From positions 1-64,000 of the forward strand of contig VRUJ01000009.1 of the NCBI GenBank assembly GCA_019456165.1: a DNA stretch of 64,000 nt. The letters are read 5' to 3'. The stretch comes from Chloroflexota bacterium. Its GTDB lineage: Bacteria; Chloroflexota; Anaerolineae; Anaerolineales; UBA11579. A program made the translations under genes and the position numbers. Of the stretch, positions 7,510 to 17,676 are shown piece by piece. The number at the start of each line of letters is the position of its first letter. The stretch's first letter is position 1. Below the pieces are notes generated by a model. It saw only the letters and a list, made by a program, of their open reading frames with translations, was not told the origin of the DNA and made no database searches.

Positions 7510-7845
7510 ATGACGACATTGGAAATACCTTCCCCATTTCGCCCATACACAGATGGTAACAAAATTATCGAACTTCAAAATCAGAATGTGCAAGAAGCTC
7601 TTGAATGGCTAACAACAGAGCACCCTTCATTGCGCGAACACCTTTTCGATGAGCATGGTACTCTAAGAAAATTTGTTAACTTGTTCCTCAATGGGGAAGA
7701 TATCCGTTATTTGCAAGGAACAGGCACCCGCCTTCATCCAGGTGACAAACTGCAACTAATCCCAAGCATTGCAGGGGGTAATCGCGATACATCTCCGAAT
7801 ATTCCTCTTAAGTATGCAGGAAGAAACTGTAGAGTTGGTGAATGA
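7510..7845 (+). CDS. MoaD/ThiS-family sulfur-carrier-like protein, C-terminal GG followed by an extension
   Basis: A small beta-grasp protein of the MoaD/ThiS type. NVQEALEWLTTEHPSL, LRKFVNLFLNGEDIRYL and LHPGDKLQLIPSIAGG are the family's usual segments. In this family the protein normally ends at the GG, which is adenylated and thiocarboxylated. Here G89-G90 are followed by 21 more residues with no family resemblance (111 in total). The GG codons lie in a run of five G (7774-7778): one extra G would put a TAA stop directly after GG and give a normal 90-residue carrier. Either the extension is removed by a protease, as known for some carriers, or a frameshift or sequencing indel is present. 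The start ATG 7510 follows AAGGAG (7498-7503). It lies 28 nt after asd in the met/thr operon, so a sulfur-donor role for homocysteine synthesis is an attractive guess. Confidence 0.8.
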   Translation: MTTLEIPSPFRPYTDGNKIIELQNQNVQEALEWLTTEHPSLREHLFDEHGTLRKFVNLFLNGEDIRYLQGTGTRLHPGDKLQLIPSIAGGNRDTSPNIPLKYAGRNCRVGE

Positions 7846-7853
7846 CTTACTTT

Positions 7854-7903
7854 CCCCCATATCTGGAAGAAAAGCATCCGATATTCCCCATGTATAGTGG
7901 GCC
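7854..7903. repeat. 50-bp dispersed repeat, copy A
   Basis: Two blocks, a 21-nt block starting CCCCCATATCTGGAAG at 7854 and CCCCATGTATAGTGGGCC at 7886-7903, recur identically and at the same 32-nt offset at 40540-40589. Only the 11-nt spacer differs. The sequence after it (7904-7956), with GGATTCG and TACAACCAAACG, resembles the T-arm side of tRNA-Met and the fragment at 54689. Confidence 0.75.
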
Positions 7904-7956
7904 AGTGGGATTCGGCCGAGCAAAGCTCGGAATACAACCAAACGTTTCCGTGCTTG

Positions 7957-7985
7957 ATGACCTGCACCCCAATTTATGTACCACC
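7957..7985 (+). mobile_element. Insertion-sequence end-like remnant
   Basis: ATGACCTGCACCCC, six variable bases, then TGTACCACC. The same 29-nt arrangement occurs in inverse orientation at 23420-23448. The motif resembles terminal inverted repeats of IS3/IS481-type elements, but no transposase frame is adjacent, so it is a scar at most. Confidence 0.45.
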
Positions 7986-8442
7986 TAGAATTGGACTCTA
8001 ACCTGGTCCTCGTGTTCTGACAAGGGGATCTGGGCGTGTTGAGCGGCAAAAGATGTCGGGGGTATGTATTCGGGGGTTGATATTGATTACCCCTCTACAT
8101 GTTGGGGTATTTTGTGGGGTTGTGATTAAACTTACTGCAATTATTTCCCTTCTTGCAGCAGAGCATCAAATTTTCCAGCCAATTTCAAATCAGCATATTA
8201 GTATGTTACAGGTTAGATTACTGGATGGGGTTATCTAAATTTGGGGATTGCTTGAAATATTACCCACAAATAATTTGGACTAAAAACCTAAGTTTGAAGT
8301 TGGCTCTTTAATTGCTGCAATATGGGTTTCAAAGTCAGCTCCGAATCCAGTTTGTTATCCACAAAAACGAGAAAAATATCGTTTATAATTTAGATAACCT
8401 TTCTACCCACTCGACGAATCCTGAAGCACCAAAGGTAGAACT
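7986..8442. other. Non-coding region before narX
   Basis: No convincing gene is present; open frames here are short and without recognisable features. A TATAAT at 8384-8389 (context GTTTATAATTT) is a possible -10 for narX, but no good -35 is visible. Confidence 0.4.
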
Positions 8443-10410
8443 ATGCGTGCCAACAGCATTCAGGGAAAGATGAGCCTGCTTTTCTTGGCTTTTTTCCTCC
8501 TGATAACAGTTTCAGTTGGGGCAACATTCTGGAGTACTTTTACCCAGAAGACAGACGCGCGGATAATTAACATTGCCGGTCGGCAGCGGATGCTTACCCA
8601 ACAAATGATTTGGTTAGCACTCAATCAACCAGATCACCCAGAACTTGAAATTTCTATCCAAAACTTTAACCAGAACCTGAATGCCCTTCACTATGGCGGG
8701 TTGGCCTTAGATGCGGAAAATCAGCAAGTGAATCTGCCTCCCGCACCTGATCCTGAGCTCAATGAACAACTAGCTGAAGTATCTTTGACATGGAACTCCT
8801 TCCAAAATTCGCTTGAAAATCTAAGATCATTCTTACCGAGTGATTCCGGTCAAGTTGAAATAGAACTTGCTCTGCAAACTAAATCCAGTATCATCTTAGA
8901 CCAACTTGATTCGGTAGTGATTGCTTTTGAGAAACGTGCAGAAGCAAAAATTCTCCGCTTACAGTTCATCCAAGCCAGTTTTCTCTTTACGGCTATATTG
9001 GCGCTTGCCTGGGGTTTTATCATTGTCCGTAAGCAGATTGTCACTCCCTTGGCAATGCTTGCTTTTGCAGCGAAACGTATGGGGGAGGGAAATTTAGCTG
9101 CCCGAATCCAATCTGTGAGAAACGATGAACTGGGAGAATTAGCTCAGACATTTGAATCCATGCGTGTAGAAGTTGCTGCTTCGCGCAACCTGCTAGAAGC
9201 TCGCGTAGTTCAACGAACACACGAACTCGAGGCTGCAATTGAGATCAGTCAGGAAATTGCCGCTCAACTTGATCTAGACCACCTTCTATCATCTGTAATG
9301 CAGCGAACTCGAGATTTGATGCAATCTCAGGCGGCCGCATTATGTCTTTTCACACCAGATGGAAAATACCTTGAGCTTGCCGCCAGCAATGGGAAGCCGC
9401 CCCTTCATAATGGTACGAAGCAATCCATCAAGCGAGGGCTTGCGGTAGATATAAATGGCCCGGGACAAACGGTCCAAACTAAGATCGAAAATTCCTCATG
9501 CGCATTCTTGAATTCCGACGAACCTGGCCTTTGCACCGCCACTCCTCTTCGGATAGGGAACCAAAGTATTGGCGCAATGTGCGTGGTTCGGTCTGAAAAG
9601 GAGACGACCCGGAGCCTGACCCCATTAAACGCAGATGAAGAACGCGCACTAACGTTACTCGCAAATGCAGCTGCAATTGCTATCAATAACGCGCGTTTGG
9701 TCGAAGCTGAACGGCAACAGGCTGAAAAGACTGCCACACTGTCAGAACGCAATCGCCTTGCGGAAGAACTGCACGACAATCTTGCTCAAACGTTGAGTTT
9801 TCTAAATCTGAAAGCTGAGCGAGTAGAAGAGTTGCTTGCCACTGTACATACAAACGAAGCAGTGCACGAAATCAATCAGATGAAAACATCCATTAGAACA
9901 GCCCAAGTGCAGGTTCGCACCGCACTCACTGGTCTTATTGAAACCCCGCCTTCTCCAGGAGATTTTGCCCAAAAAATTGCTGCTTGTGTTGGGGACTTTA
10001 ATGAATCTCTGGGACTCAAAGTAGAGTTGAGTATTCCCGATTTATCTGCACTGACCCTGCCTCGCGAGACAAGAAAACAAATCCTGCATATCATTCGTGA
10101 AGCCTTAACTAACGTCCGTTTGCATTCCAAGGCGAAGCATGCTTGGGTACAAGTTGATTCTGTTAATGGGTTAGCACTTTTCGCGATAAAAGATGATGGT
10201 TGTGGATTTGATCCATCCGCCGATATTAAAGAAAACCATCTGGGCTTATCAATTATGCGGACACGTGCTGAACGAAGTGGTGGTTCTATTACTATAGAAT
10301 CTTCACCTGGTGGCGGAACGAAAATCGCGGCTAGTTTTCCTCTTGCTAAGCAACTAAGTTCTAAAGAACCCCCTCCAGTTATCATTCCAGAAAAGGTTTT
10401 TAATGGCTAA
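8443..10410 (+). CDS. narX: NarX-like nitrate/nitrite sensor histidine kinase
   Basis: A 655-residue membrane sensor kinase. TM1 is at about residues 11-30. Just outside it lies a P-box-like segment, DARIINIAGRQRMLTQQM (38-55), the nitrate-binding signature of NarX/NarQ-type sensors. TM2 is at about 172-192, HAMP at about 190-245, and a GAF domain at about 260-420. The HisKA_3 dimerization helix has ERNRLAEELHDNLAQTLS with the phosphorylated H444, and an HATPase_c domain (about 535-640) has GLSIMRTRAERSGG. The GAF insertion is an addition relative to E. coli NarX. It overlaps narL by 8 nt and lies directly upstream of the nar operon, so it should control nitrate-dependent expression. Confidence 0.9.
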   Translation: MRANSIQGKMSLLFLAFFLLITVSVGATFWSTFTQKTDARIINIAGRQRMLTQQMIWLALNQPDHPELEISIQNFNQNLNALHYGGLALDAENQQVNLPPAPDPELNEQLAEVSLTWNSFQNSLENLRSFLPSDSGQVEIELALQTKSSIILDQLDSVVIAFEKRAEAKILRLQFIQASFLFTAILALAWGFIIVRKQIVTPLAMLAFAAKRMGEGNLAARIQSVRNDELGELAQTFESMRVEVAASRNLLEARVVQRTHELEAAIEISQEIAAQLDLDHLLSSVMQRTRDLMQSQAAALCLFTPDGKYLELAASNGKPPLHNGTKQSIKRGLAVDINGPGQTVQTKIENSSCAFLNSDEPGLCTATPLRIGNQSIGAMCVVRSEKETTRSLTPLNADEERALTLLANAAAIAINNARLVEAERQQAEKTATLSERNRLAEELHDNLAQTLSFLNLKAERVEELLATVHTNEAVHEINQMKTSIRTAQVQVRTALTGLIETPPSPGDFAQKIAACVGDFNESLGLKVELSIPDLSALTLPRETRKQILHIIREALTNVRLHSKAKHAWVQVDSVNGLALFAIKDDGCGFDPSADIKENHLGLSIMRTRAERSGGSITIESSPGGGTKIAASFPLAKQLSSKEPPPVIIPEKVFNG

Positions 10411-11074
10411 AACTCGTATATTACTAGCAGATGACCATGACTTGTTCCGTGAGGGTCTTGCTGGGCTCATTAACAATCAGAAAGACCTGGAAGTCGTCGG
10501 ACATGCTGTGGATGGTCTTGAAGCGCTCGCCCTGGTTCGTGACCTAACCCCGGACCTTATCGTTATGGACATTAAAATGCCAATATGTGATGGGTTAGAG
10601 GCAACGCGCCTTATTCGCCCTAAATTTCCCGAAATCCTCATCGTGATACTCACCGTTCATGATGAGGATGAAAAATTGTTCGAGGCTATCAAAGCCGGGG
10701 CAAATGGTTACTTATTGAAGGAAACCGACTCAACCAGTTTCCTATCGGGGATTCGTGAAGCAATAGCTGGAGGTGCTACTTTGGCCCCAAAGTTGGCTGC
10801 GAGCCTTTTAGATGAATTTGCCAACTTGGCCAACCGCCGAGAGCTGGAACATCTCAGCGAGGAACCACCCAAACTTACTTCTCGCGAACGCGAGGTACTC
10901 AACCTGATTGCAGCTAAAGCGACTAATCTAGAAATCTCCTCCCGTCTTTTAATTAGCTTGCATACCGTCAAAAGTCACGTACGCAGCATCTTGAGTAAAC
11001 TACACGCAGTCAACCGGCGGCATGCGGCAGTGCTTGGAGAACAACAAGGGTTGGTGAAAAAGGATGAAGAATAA
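10403..11074 (+). CDS. narL: NarL-type response regulator
   Basis: A 223-residue LuxR/FixJ-family response regulator. The receiver domain has the acidic pair D10-D11, the phospho-acceptor D56 in DLIVMDIKMP and the conserved Lys in GYLLKET. The C-terminal HTH (about 155-215) begins LTSREREVLNLIA and contains HTVKSHVRSILSKL. It is the cognate partner of the kinase just upstream, which it overlaps by 8 nt. A strong terminator follows, so narX-narL form their own transcription unit ahead of the nar structural genes, which are the likely targets. Confidence 0.92.
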   Translation: MAKTRILLADDHDLFREGLAGLINNQKDLEVVGHAVDGLEALALVRDLTPDLIVMDIKMPICDGLEATRLIRPKFPEILIVILTVHDEDEKLFEAIKAGANGYLLKETDSTSFLSGIREAIAGGATLAPKLAASLLDEFANLANRRELEHLSEEPPKLTSREREVLNLIAAKATNLEISSRLLISLHTVKSHVRSILSKLHAVNRRHAAVLGEQQGLVKKDEE

Positions 11075-11110
11075 CTCCCCTACAATAAAAGGCCTAATCC
11101 TTTAATTCAA

Positions 11111-11138
11111 AAGAGCGATATAAATATCGCTCTTTTTT
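11111..11138 (+). terminator. Intrinsic terminator after narX-narL
   Basis: A perfect 10-bp stem AAGAGCGATA (11111-11120) / TATCGCTCTT (11125-11134), a TAAA loop and a run of T to 11138. Confidence 0.85.
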
Positions 11139-11198
11139 CATACTTTGTGCAATATCTGACGGATAGACACCCATTCAGTTTTTCGATATTGTTGTGAG

Positions 11199-11534
11199 GT
11201 GGGCATACAACGCATTTTTATCATTGGAAGTTCGTTGTTCGCCGAATCCTTAGTTCAAATATTGACGAATGAAGGAAGCGTCGGTGTAATTGGCACTGCA
11301 CCGACGCCCGAGGCGGCTTTCCCCACATTTGAGACTGAATTCCCGGACGCAGTGATTGTAGCTGGTCCAACCGAAATTTCCCAATCTATATTAGGTTTAC
11401 TCTTGACCACGTTTCCAGATTTACCAGTTATCTGGGCCGATCCTAATGCTGAACACATGCAGGTTATCACCAGCCAGCGCGTCGGCGCCAACCCATCAGA
11501 CTTGTTGGCCGTTCTTATGAAGCTAACTAATTAG
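11199..11534 (+). CDS. Degenerate receiver-like protein at the head of the nar operon
   Basis: A 111-residue protein with the alternating pattern of a response-regulator receiver: IQRIFIIGSSLFAESLVQIL resembles the first strand and helix of NarL-type receivers, and PDAVIVAGPTEI occupies the place of the phospho-acceptor strand. The acidic pair is replaced by GSS, the acceptor Asp is absent (VAGP), and the C-terminal part is short, with no DNA-binding domain. If the fold is right, it cannot be phosphorylated in the usual way. The start is GTG 11199 with a GAGG-like sequence just before it. It lies between the narL terminator and narC (29-nt gap) and is probably the first gene of the nar transcript. 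The function is unknown; a partner or decoy of the NarX-NarL pair is only a guess. Confidence 0.6.
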   Translation: MGIQRIFIIGSSLFAESLVQILTNEGSVGVIGTAPTPEAAFPTFETEFPDAVIVAGPTEISQSILGLLLTTFPDLPVIWADPNAEHMQVITSQRVGANPSDLLAVLMKLTN

Positions 11535-11563
11535 ATGTAATGTCACGAATTGGAGGATAATGG

Positions 11564-12502
11564 ATGAGCAACCAAAATAAGCAACCTTCTGAAAAGTCAT
11601 GGGGGCAGCAGCCTGTCACATATCGTGAATTGATTGTGTTTTTCAGTTTATCTGTGATTGTCGTTATCACCTTCGCAGGCCTATTAGTTTGGAAATATAT
11701 AATACAAGTGGATACTCCGTTAGTTGAAGCAACTCAGTCCGAGCCTGAATCTAACGGGCAACCTGCTGCACAAGGCTCAAGAGGGTCAGGTCAGGGCATA
11801 TTTGAGGATAGCTGTATCGCCTGCCACACAATCGGTGGTGGTCCGGGGTTAGGCCCAGATCTAGAAGAGGTTACTGATCGCCAAACTCGAGAATGGTTAC
11901 TCGAATGGATCCAAAGGCCTGACGAGGTGCTTGCTGGCGGTGATCAGTATGCCACAGAATTATTTCAGGAATATAACCTCGCGATGCCCAACCCTGGTCT
12001 TTCAGAAACGCAAGCTAGGGATGTGTTGGCTTACCTGGAGAATCCGGGTGGGGAAACCTCCCAAGAGATTGTCCTGCCCGAAGGAGGCGAGCCAGAGAAA
12101 GGAAAAGCCATTTTCACCGGTTCGGTCCGCCTTACTAATGGGGGACCCCCTTGCATGAGTTGCCATAACACAACTGGGGTTGGCGAACTGGGAGGTGGGA
12201 CGTTGGGGCCCGATCTTACGAACGTATACTCACGCTATGAGGAAGGGCTCTCATCAGCTTTAGATGGTTTACCTTTCCCCACAATGCAAGGAGTATTTGC
12301 TGATAAACCATTGACTGAAGATGAGGTTGCTGACCTCTACGCCTATTTCGAACAGATAGATCAGAAGGCATCAGAGCAAATTAGTTATGACTTTGTGTGG
12401 CTTGGGTTGGGAGGCTTCCTCGTCTTCAGCTTGTTGGGCCATCTGAAATGGAGAAAAAGACTAACCGGAGTACGCAAACCCCTACTAGGAGGTAGTAAAT
12501 GA
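11564..12502 (+). CDS. narC: Membrane-anchored diheme cytochrome c of nitrate reductase
   Basis: A 312-residue cytochrome with an N-terminal TM anchor (about 22-46), two CXXCH haem sites (CIACH at 84-88 and CMSCH at 197-201), each followed by a GLGPDL- or TLGPDL-type segment, and a C-terminal TM (about 276-298). Candidate axial Met ligands are in [10 protein letters not shown] and FPTMQGVF. It overlaps narG by 4 nt (ATGA). The gene order narC-G-H-J-I-K-K matches the Thermus thermophilus nar cluster, in which NarC is a diheme cytochrome needed for assembly of, and electron transfer with, the nitrate reductase. The start ATG 11564 follows GGAGGA at 11552-11557. Confidence 0.85.
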   Translation: MSNQNKQPSEKSWGQQPVTYRELIVFFSLSVIVVITFAGLLVWKYIIQVDTPLVEATQSEPESNGQPAAQGSRGSGQGIFEDSCIACHTIGGGPGLGPDLEEVTDRQTREWLLEWIQRPDEVLAGGDQYATELFQEYNLAMPNPGLSETQARDVLAYLENPGGETSQEIVLPEGGEPEKGKAIFTGSVRLTNGGPPCMSCHNTTGVGELGGGTLGPDLTNVYSRYEEGLSSALDGLPFPTMQGVFADKPLTEDEVADLYAYFEQIDQKASEQISYDFVWLGLGGFLVFSLLGHLKWRKRLTGVRKPLLGGSK

Positions 12503-15500
12503 GTTGGATCACCGACATTGTTGACCCTCAAGCACGCCAATGGGAAGAGTTCTACCGCAATCGTTGGCAGCATGATAACGTAATTCGCAGCACCCACGGT
12601 GTCAATTGTACCGGTGGTTGTTCCTGGGCAGTTTATGTTAAAGACGGCATAATCACCTGGGAGATGCAGCAGACTGATTACCCGCTCCTAGATTCAAAAC
12701 TGCCGCCTTATGAACCTCGCGGTTGCCAGCGCGGCATCTCTGCATCCTGGTATGTTTACAGCCCAATCCGAGTCAAGTATCCATATATGCGTGGTAAGCT
12801 GATGGACTTGTGGAACGAGGCTAGAGCGGCACACGCGAACCCCATCGATGCCTGGGGATCTATTGTTGAAGATGAACAGAAGCGCACCAGTTTCCAGAAC
12901 GCAAGAGGCAAAGGTGGTTTCCGCCGCGCTTCTTGGGATGAAGTTTTGGAACTTATCTGTGCTTCTCTCCTGTATACGGCGAAGAAATGGGGACCAGATC
13001 GTATATTCGGATTTTCCCCGATCCCCGCCATGTCGTACCTATCTTACGCCGGAGGTTCTCGTTTCTTACAGCTCTTCGGTGCCGTCAATATGAGTTTCTA
13101 TGATTGGTATGCCGACTTGCCCAACGCCTTCCCAGAAATATGGGGTGACCAGACCGATGTAGCTGAGAGCGCTGATTGGTACAACTCCAAGTACATTATT
13201 TCTATGGGTTCCAATTTAAGCATGACGCGCACCCCCGACGTACATTTTATTTCAGAAGCCCGTCATGAAGGAGCCAAGTTTGTAGTTATTGCTCCCGACT
13301 TCAGCCAAGTAGCCAAATACTCCGACTGGTGGATACCGGTTCAGGCTGGACAGGATACGGCCTTATGGATGGCGATCAACCACGTTATCCTCAAAGAATT
13401 TCACGCCGACCGTCAGGTGCCCTACTTTGTTGATTACCAAAAACAATATACGGATGGTCCCTTCCTCGTCTCCCTAGACAAAGATGGAGACAACTATAAA
13501 GCAGGACGCCTGCTGCGCAGCGATACTCTGAAACGTTATCAGGGTGAGGAAAATGGTGATTGGAAGTTTTTAGTTATCGATCAGAAGAGTGGCCAACCGC
13601 GAAGTCCGAAAGGCAGCGTTGGCCATCGTTGGCAGGAGAAGAAAGGCAATTGGAACCTGAAGATGGAAGACGGGCTGGACGATAGTCCCATCGATCCAAT
13701 CCTAACCTTACTTGATCAGAACGACGAGGTCGTGCAAGTTGCTTTCCACGAATTCGCCGAGAATAAGACCTCCATGCGAGGAGTACCTGCTAAATATGTG
13801 GAAACCAGCGATGGGCGAGTTCTGGTAACAACAGCCTTTGATCTGCTCATGGCTCAATTTGACGTTGGACGCGGCTTGGAAGGAGATTACCCTATAAGTT
13901 ATGATGACGACGCGCCCTATACTCCTGCCTGGCAGGAGCAATACACCGGCATCGGCCGGGAAACCGTCACCCGCCTGGCGCGTGAATTCGCTGCTAATGC
14001 CGAGGCCACTAACGGCAAATCAATGGTCATCATCGGCGCCAGTATTAACCACTGGTATAACAACAATCTTTCATATCGTGCCCCCATTACAGCTTTGATA
14101 CTTTGCGGCTGCTGTGGGGTTAATGGCGGGGGCATGAACCACTACGTTGGCCAGGAAAAACTCTCCTTGGTAGCTCCCTGGTCCAGTATGGCCTTTGCAA
14201 ATGATTGGCAAAAACCTCCCCGCTTGCAGCAATCACCTATATGGCATTACGTACAAAGCGATCAATGGCGGTACGAAGGTGATTTCACCGATTACGCTCC
14301 TATACCCCCAAAAACCAAATGGGCGAAAGGACACGCTGTGGATCTTACGGCTAAGGCGGTGCGGATGGGTTGGATGCCTTTTTACCCCCAATTCGACAAG
14401 AATTCAATGGATATGATCTCTCTAGCCAAGGAGGCTGGAGCAAAAACGGATGAAGATGTTGTTAAATGGTCAGTTGACCAGATAAAGTCTGGCGATACAA
14501 AGTTTTCTGTGGAGGATCCTGACGCTGAGGAAAACTGGCCGCGTATCTGGCTTATTTGGCGTGGTAACGCCATCCAATCGAGCGCCAAAGGACATGAATT
14601 TTTCCTGCGTCATTACCTGGGGACACATGACAACATCGTGGCTGAGGAACATGCAAAGGATAAGACAAAAACAGTAATTTTCCGCGAGCCTGCTCCGCGC
14701 GGCAAGATGGACCTGGTGGTTGACATCAATTTCCGCATGGACACCTCGGCCCTATATTCTGATATCGTGCTTCCTACTGCATTTTGGTACGAAAAAAACG
14801 ACTTGAATACTACCGACCTGCACTCCTTTGTGCACCCATTGGGTGAAGCGGTTCCACCCGTCTGGGAGTCTAAGAGTGATTGGGAGATATTCAAAGCCTT
14901 TGCAAAGAAGGTGAGCGAATTAGCTCCAGATGTCTTCCCAGAACCGGTACAGGACTTGGTAGCAACTCCTCTAAAGCACGATACGCCTGATGAAATGGCT
15001 CAGTCGGATGTGCTTGATTGGAAGGAAGGTGAGACTGAGGCTATCCCTGGGGTGAGCATGCCGCATTTGAATGTCGTGGAGCGCGACTACGTAAACCTTT
15101 ACAAAAAATTTATTTCCTATGGCCGGCGTGCACGAGAAGATGGTATCAGTGGTCATGGTGTCCATATTCCCATAAAAAAATTCTACGATGAGCTGCTTGA
15201 AAACCCAACAGGTGGATCACCTGACCCGCGCCATATGCGCACCGTGGAATGGGACGGTCAAAGATACCCCAGCCTGGAAGATGCCCTAGACGCATCCAAT
15301 CTGATTCTCCATTTGGCCCCGGAGACAAACGGGGAGGTAGCTTACGCCGGGTTCAAATCCGAAGAGAAACTTGTGGGCATGCCACTGGCCGATCTGGCAG
15401 AGGATTTCAGGGGGGTGCGCATGAACTTCGGAGACATCACCCGACAAGTGAAACGCACCCTTACCAGTCCTTGTTGGACTGGATTGACAAATGATGGTCG

Positions 15501-16143
15501 AGCATACTCCGCCTGGACAATGAACATCGAACGCTTGGTTCCTTGGCGGACGCTTACCGGCCGCCAACAATTCTATCTTGATCATCCATATTACCTGGAT
15601 TTTGGCGAACATCTGCCGACTTTCAAGACCAAACTCGATCCCAGGAAGACCGGGGATATAGTCAAGAGTGTCGTGGACGATGAGTCTCTAGTGCTTAACT
15701 ACATCACCCCGCACGGCAAGTGGAACATCCACTCTACATACAAGGATAACCACCGCATGCTCACTCTATCCCGCGGCATGGATCCAATCTGGATAAATGA
15801 TAAAGATGCAGATAAGATAGGGCTTGTGGATAACGATTGGGTGGAGGTTTACAACGACAACGGAGTGGTGGTTACTCGAGTAGCGGTTAGTTCCCGTGTG
15901 CAGCCAGATACCTGTCTTTACTACCATGCTGTCGAGCGCACGATCTACATACCCAAGTCCCAGATACGTGGAGGCAAGCGTGCAGGCGGGCACAATAGCT
16001 TGACGCGAACACGTATCAACCCGGTTTTACTAGCCGGCGGCTACGCACAATTCACCTACGGCTTCAATTACTGGGGGCCTATCGGCATCTTCACTCGCGA
16101 TACATATTGCGTGGTGCGCAAGCTAGAGAAGCTAGAGTGGTAA
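12499..16143 (+). CDS. narG: Respiratory nitrate reductase alpha subunit
   Basis: A 1214-residue molybdopterin (bis-MGD) catalytic subunit that reduces nitrate to nitrite. Ligands of the FS0 [4Fe-4S] cluster fit H33, C37, C41 ([12 protein letters not shown]) and C76 (EPRGCQRG), the same spacing as H49/C53/C57/C92 in E. coli NarG. The Mo-binding Asp region is recognisable as [11 protein letters not shown] near residues 217-227. I see no twin-Arg leader, as in E. coli NarG, where the signal is vestigial. It is translationally coupled to narC and followed 19 nt later by narH. Confidence 0.97.
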   Translation: MSWITDIVDPQARQWEEFYRNRWQHDNVIRSTHGVNCTGGCSWAVYVKDGIITWEMQQTDYPLLDSKLPPYEPRGCQRGISASWYVYSPIRVKYPYMRGKLMDLWNEARAAHANPIDAWGSIVEDEQKRTSFQNARGKGGFRRASWDEVLELICASLLYTAKKWGPDRIFGFSPIPAMSYLSYAGGSRFLQLFGAVNMSFYDWYADLPNAFPEIWGDQTDVAESADWYNSKYIISMGSNLSMTRTPDVHFISEARHEGAKFVVIAPDFSQVAKYSDWWIPVQAGQDTALWMAINHVILKEFHADRQVPYFVDYQKQYTDGPFLVSLDKDGDNYKAGRLLRSDTLKRYQGEENGDWKFLVIDQKSGQPRSPKGSVGHRWQEKKGNWNLKMEDGLDDSPIDPILTLLDQNDEVVQVAFHEFAENKTSMRGVPAKYVETSDGRVLVTTAFDLLMAQFDVGRGLEGDYPISYDDDAPYTPAWQEQYTGIGRETVTRLAREFAANAEATNGKSMVIIGASINHWYNNNLSYRAPITALILCGCCGVNGGGMNHYVGQEKLSLVAPWSSMAFANDWQKPPRLQQSPIWHYVQSDQWRYEGDFTDYAPIPPKTKWAKGHAVDLTAKAVRMGWMPFYPQFDKNSMDMISLAKEAGAKTDEDVVKWSVDQIKSGDTKFSVEDPDAEENWPRIWLIWRGNAIQSSAKGHEFFLRHYLGTHDNIVAEEHAKDKTKTVIFREPAPRGKMDLVVDINFRMDTSALYSDIVLPTAFWYEKNDLNTTDLHSFVHPLGEAVPPVWESKSDWEIFKAFAKKVSELAPDVFPEPVQDLVATPLKHDTPDEMAQSDVLDWKEGETEAIPGVSMPHLNVVERDYVNLYKKFISYGRRAREDGISGHGVHIPIKKFYDELLENPTGGSPDPRHMRTVEWDGQRYPSLEDALDASNLILHLAPETNGEVAYAGFKSEEKLVGMPLADLAEDFRGVRMNFGDITRQVKRTLTSPCWTGLTNDGRAYSAWTMNIERLVPWRTLTGRQQFYLDHPYYLDFGEHLPTFKTKLDPRKTGDIVKSVVDDESLVLNYITPHGKWNIHSTYKDNHRMLTLSRGMDPIWINDKDADKIGLVDNDWVEVYNDNGVVVTRVAVSSRVQPDTCLYYHAVERTIYIPKSQIRGGKRAGGHNSLTRTRINPVLLAGGYAQFTYGFNYWGPIGIFTRDTYCVVRKLEKLEW

Positions 16144-16162
16144 GGGCAAAGGAGCGACATAC

Positions 16163-17674
16163 ATGGATATAAGATCACAAGTATCAATGGTTTTTCATTT
16201 AGATAAGTGTATCGGCTGTCATACTTGCAGTGTTGCTTGCAAAAATATCTGGACAGACCGCAAGGGCACGGAATACATGTGGTGGAACAATGTAGAAACC
16301 AAACCAGGCACTGGTTTTCCGACATTATGGGAGGATCAAGAGAAGTACAAAGGAGGTTGGGAGAAGAAAGGTAAAGATTTACGACTTAAGATGCACGGCA
16401 GCAAGACGGGTGGGTTGGCGAATATTTTCTACAACCCGAATATGCCCAACTTGGATGACTATTATGAACCGTGGACGTATGATTACAAACATCTTTTCAC
16501 CGCTCCCGAAGGGGATGACCAGCCTACTGCACGCGCCATCTCTTTGATTACCGGCAAACATATGGAGATAGAAGCTGGGCCTAACTGGGACGACGACCTA
16601 GGCGGTTCGCCAGTATATGCCGCTAATGATCCAAACTTGGAAAGCCTGACGGAGAATGAGCGCCTTGCACTCAATGAATTGGAACGCGTGGTTTTCTTCT
16701 ACCTCCCGCGCATCTGCAACCACTGTTTAAATCCCGGTTGTGTCGCCTCCTGCCCAGCTGGAGCAATCTACAAACGCGGCGAGGATGGTATTGTGTTGGT
16801 CAGCCAAGAGAAATGCCGGGCCTGGCGCATGTGTATCACGGGCTGTCCCTATAAGAAGACTTATTACAATTGGGGTTCAGGAAAGTCTGAAAAGTGCATT
16901 TTGTGTTACCCGCGCTTAGAAAGCGGTGAACCTCCAGCCTGTTTCCATGCCTGTGTTGGACGCATCCGTTATTTAGGCGTCTTACTGTATGATGCTGACC
17001 GTATCAAAGAAATCGCCTCGGTTCCCGAAGATGAACTAGTCGAGGCCCAACGCAGCATCCTTCAGGACCCCTTTGATCCGGAAATCATTGCATTGGCAAA
17101 GGCCAATGGCATAAGTGATGCTACGCTTGCATCTGCTCGAAACTCCCCAGTTTACAAGTTTGTAAAGAAGTGGAAACTTGCCCTTCCCCTGCACCCCGAA
17201 TTTCGAACCGTGCCGATGCTCTACTATGTACCACCTTTGCTGCCCGTATTGGCTGCAGTAAAAGACGGCAACTATGATGTCACAGAGATAGCCGATGCTG
17301 GGCTTGCACCCATGCTCAGTTCTTTGGAAAAAGCGCGTGTTCCGCTGCGATTCCTGGCAAGCCTATTTGCGGCGGGCAACGCAGAGAAAGTTACTGCTGT
17401 TTACCGAAAGCTCATTGCCGTGCGCATCCACATGCGTGCCAGCCGTGTGAAGGATATTCCTGAGGCAGAACAGAAAGAAGCCTTGGCTCAAGGCAACCTA
17501 ACCGTCAAAGAAGCCGAGGATATTTGGCGCTTGACTTCTATGGCCACCTTTGATGAACGTTTTGTTCTACCCCCACTGGCTCGCGAGGTGGCTGTTGAAG
17601 CGAAGGTGGACCCATCCACGCATAAGCGTGAAGTTGGATTTGGTTTCAAGAAAGCTGGCGAGAGGAAGTGGTAA
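16163..17674 (+). CDS. narH: Respiratory nitrate reductase beta subunit
   Basis: A 503-residue iron-sulfur subunit that carries electrons from NarI to NarG. Cys clusters are at KCIGCHTCSVACKN (about 14-27), CNHCLNPGCVASCPAGA (about 188-204) and, after that, CRAWRMCITGCPYKK. In the last one a Trp replaces a Cys, the known signature of the [3Fe-4S] cluster. CILCYPRLESGEPPACFHAC supplies further ligands. The length and C-terminal domain fit NarH. It overlaps the narJ region at the very end of the gene. Confidence 0.97.
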   Translation: MDIRSQVSMVFHLDKCIGCHTCSVACKNIWTDRKGTEYMWWNNVETKPGTGFPTLWEDQEKYKGGWEKKGKDLRLKMHGSKTGGLANIFYNPNMPNLDDYYEPWTYDYKHLFTAPEGDDQPTARAISLITGKHMEIEAGPNWDDDLGGSPVYAANDPNLESLTENERLALNELERVVFFYLPRICNHCLNPGCVASCPAGAIYKRGEDGIVLVSQEKCRAWRMCITGCPYKKTYYNWGSGKSEKCILCYPRLESGEPPACFHACVGRIRYLGVLLYDADRIKEIASVPEDELVEAQRSILQDPFDPEIIALAKANGISDATLASARNSPVYKFVKKWKLALPLHPEFRTVPMLYYVPPLLPVLAAVKDGNYDVTEIADAGLAPMLSSLEKARVPLRFLASLFAAGNAEKVTAVYRKLIAVRIHMRASRVKDIPEAEQKEALAQGNLTVKEAEDIWRLTSMATFDERFVLPPLAREVAVEAKVDPSTHKREVGFGFKKAGERKW

Positions 17675-17676
17675 TT

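Noticed and set aside
7757-8049. Minus-strand frames over the end of the MoaD-like gene and the following gap
   Set aside because: They overlap a real gene and repeat-derived sequence and have no supporting features.
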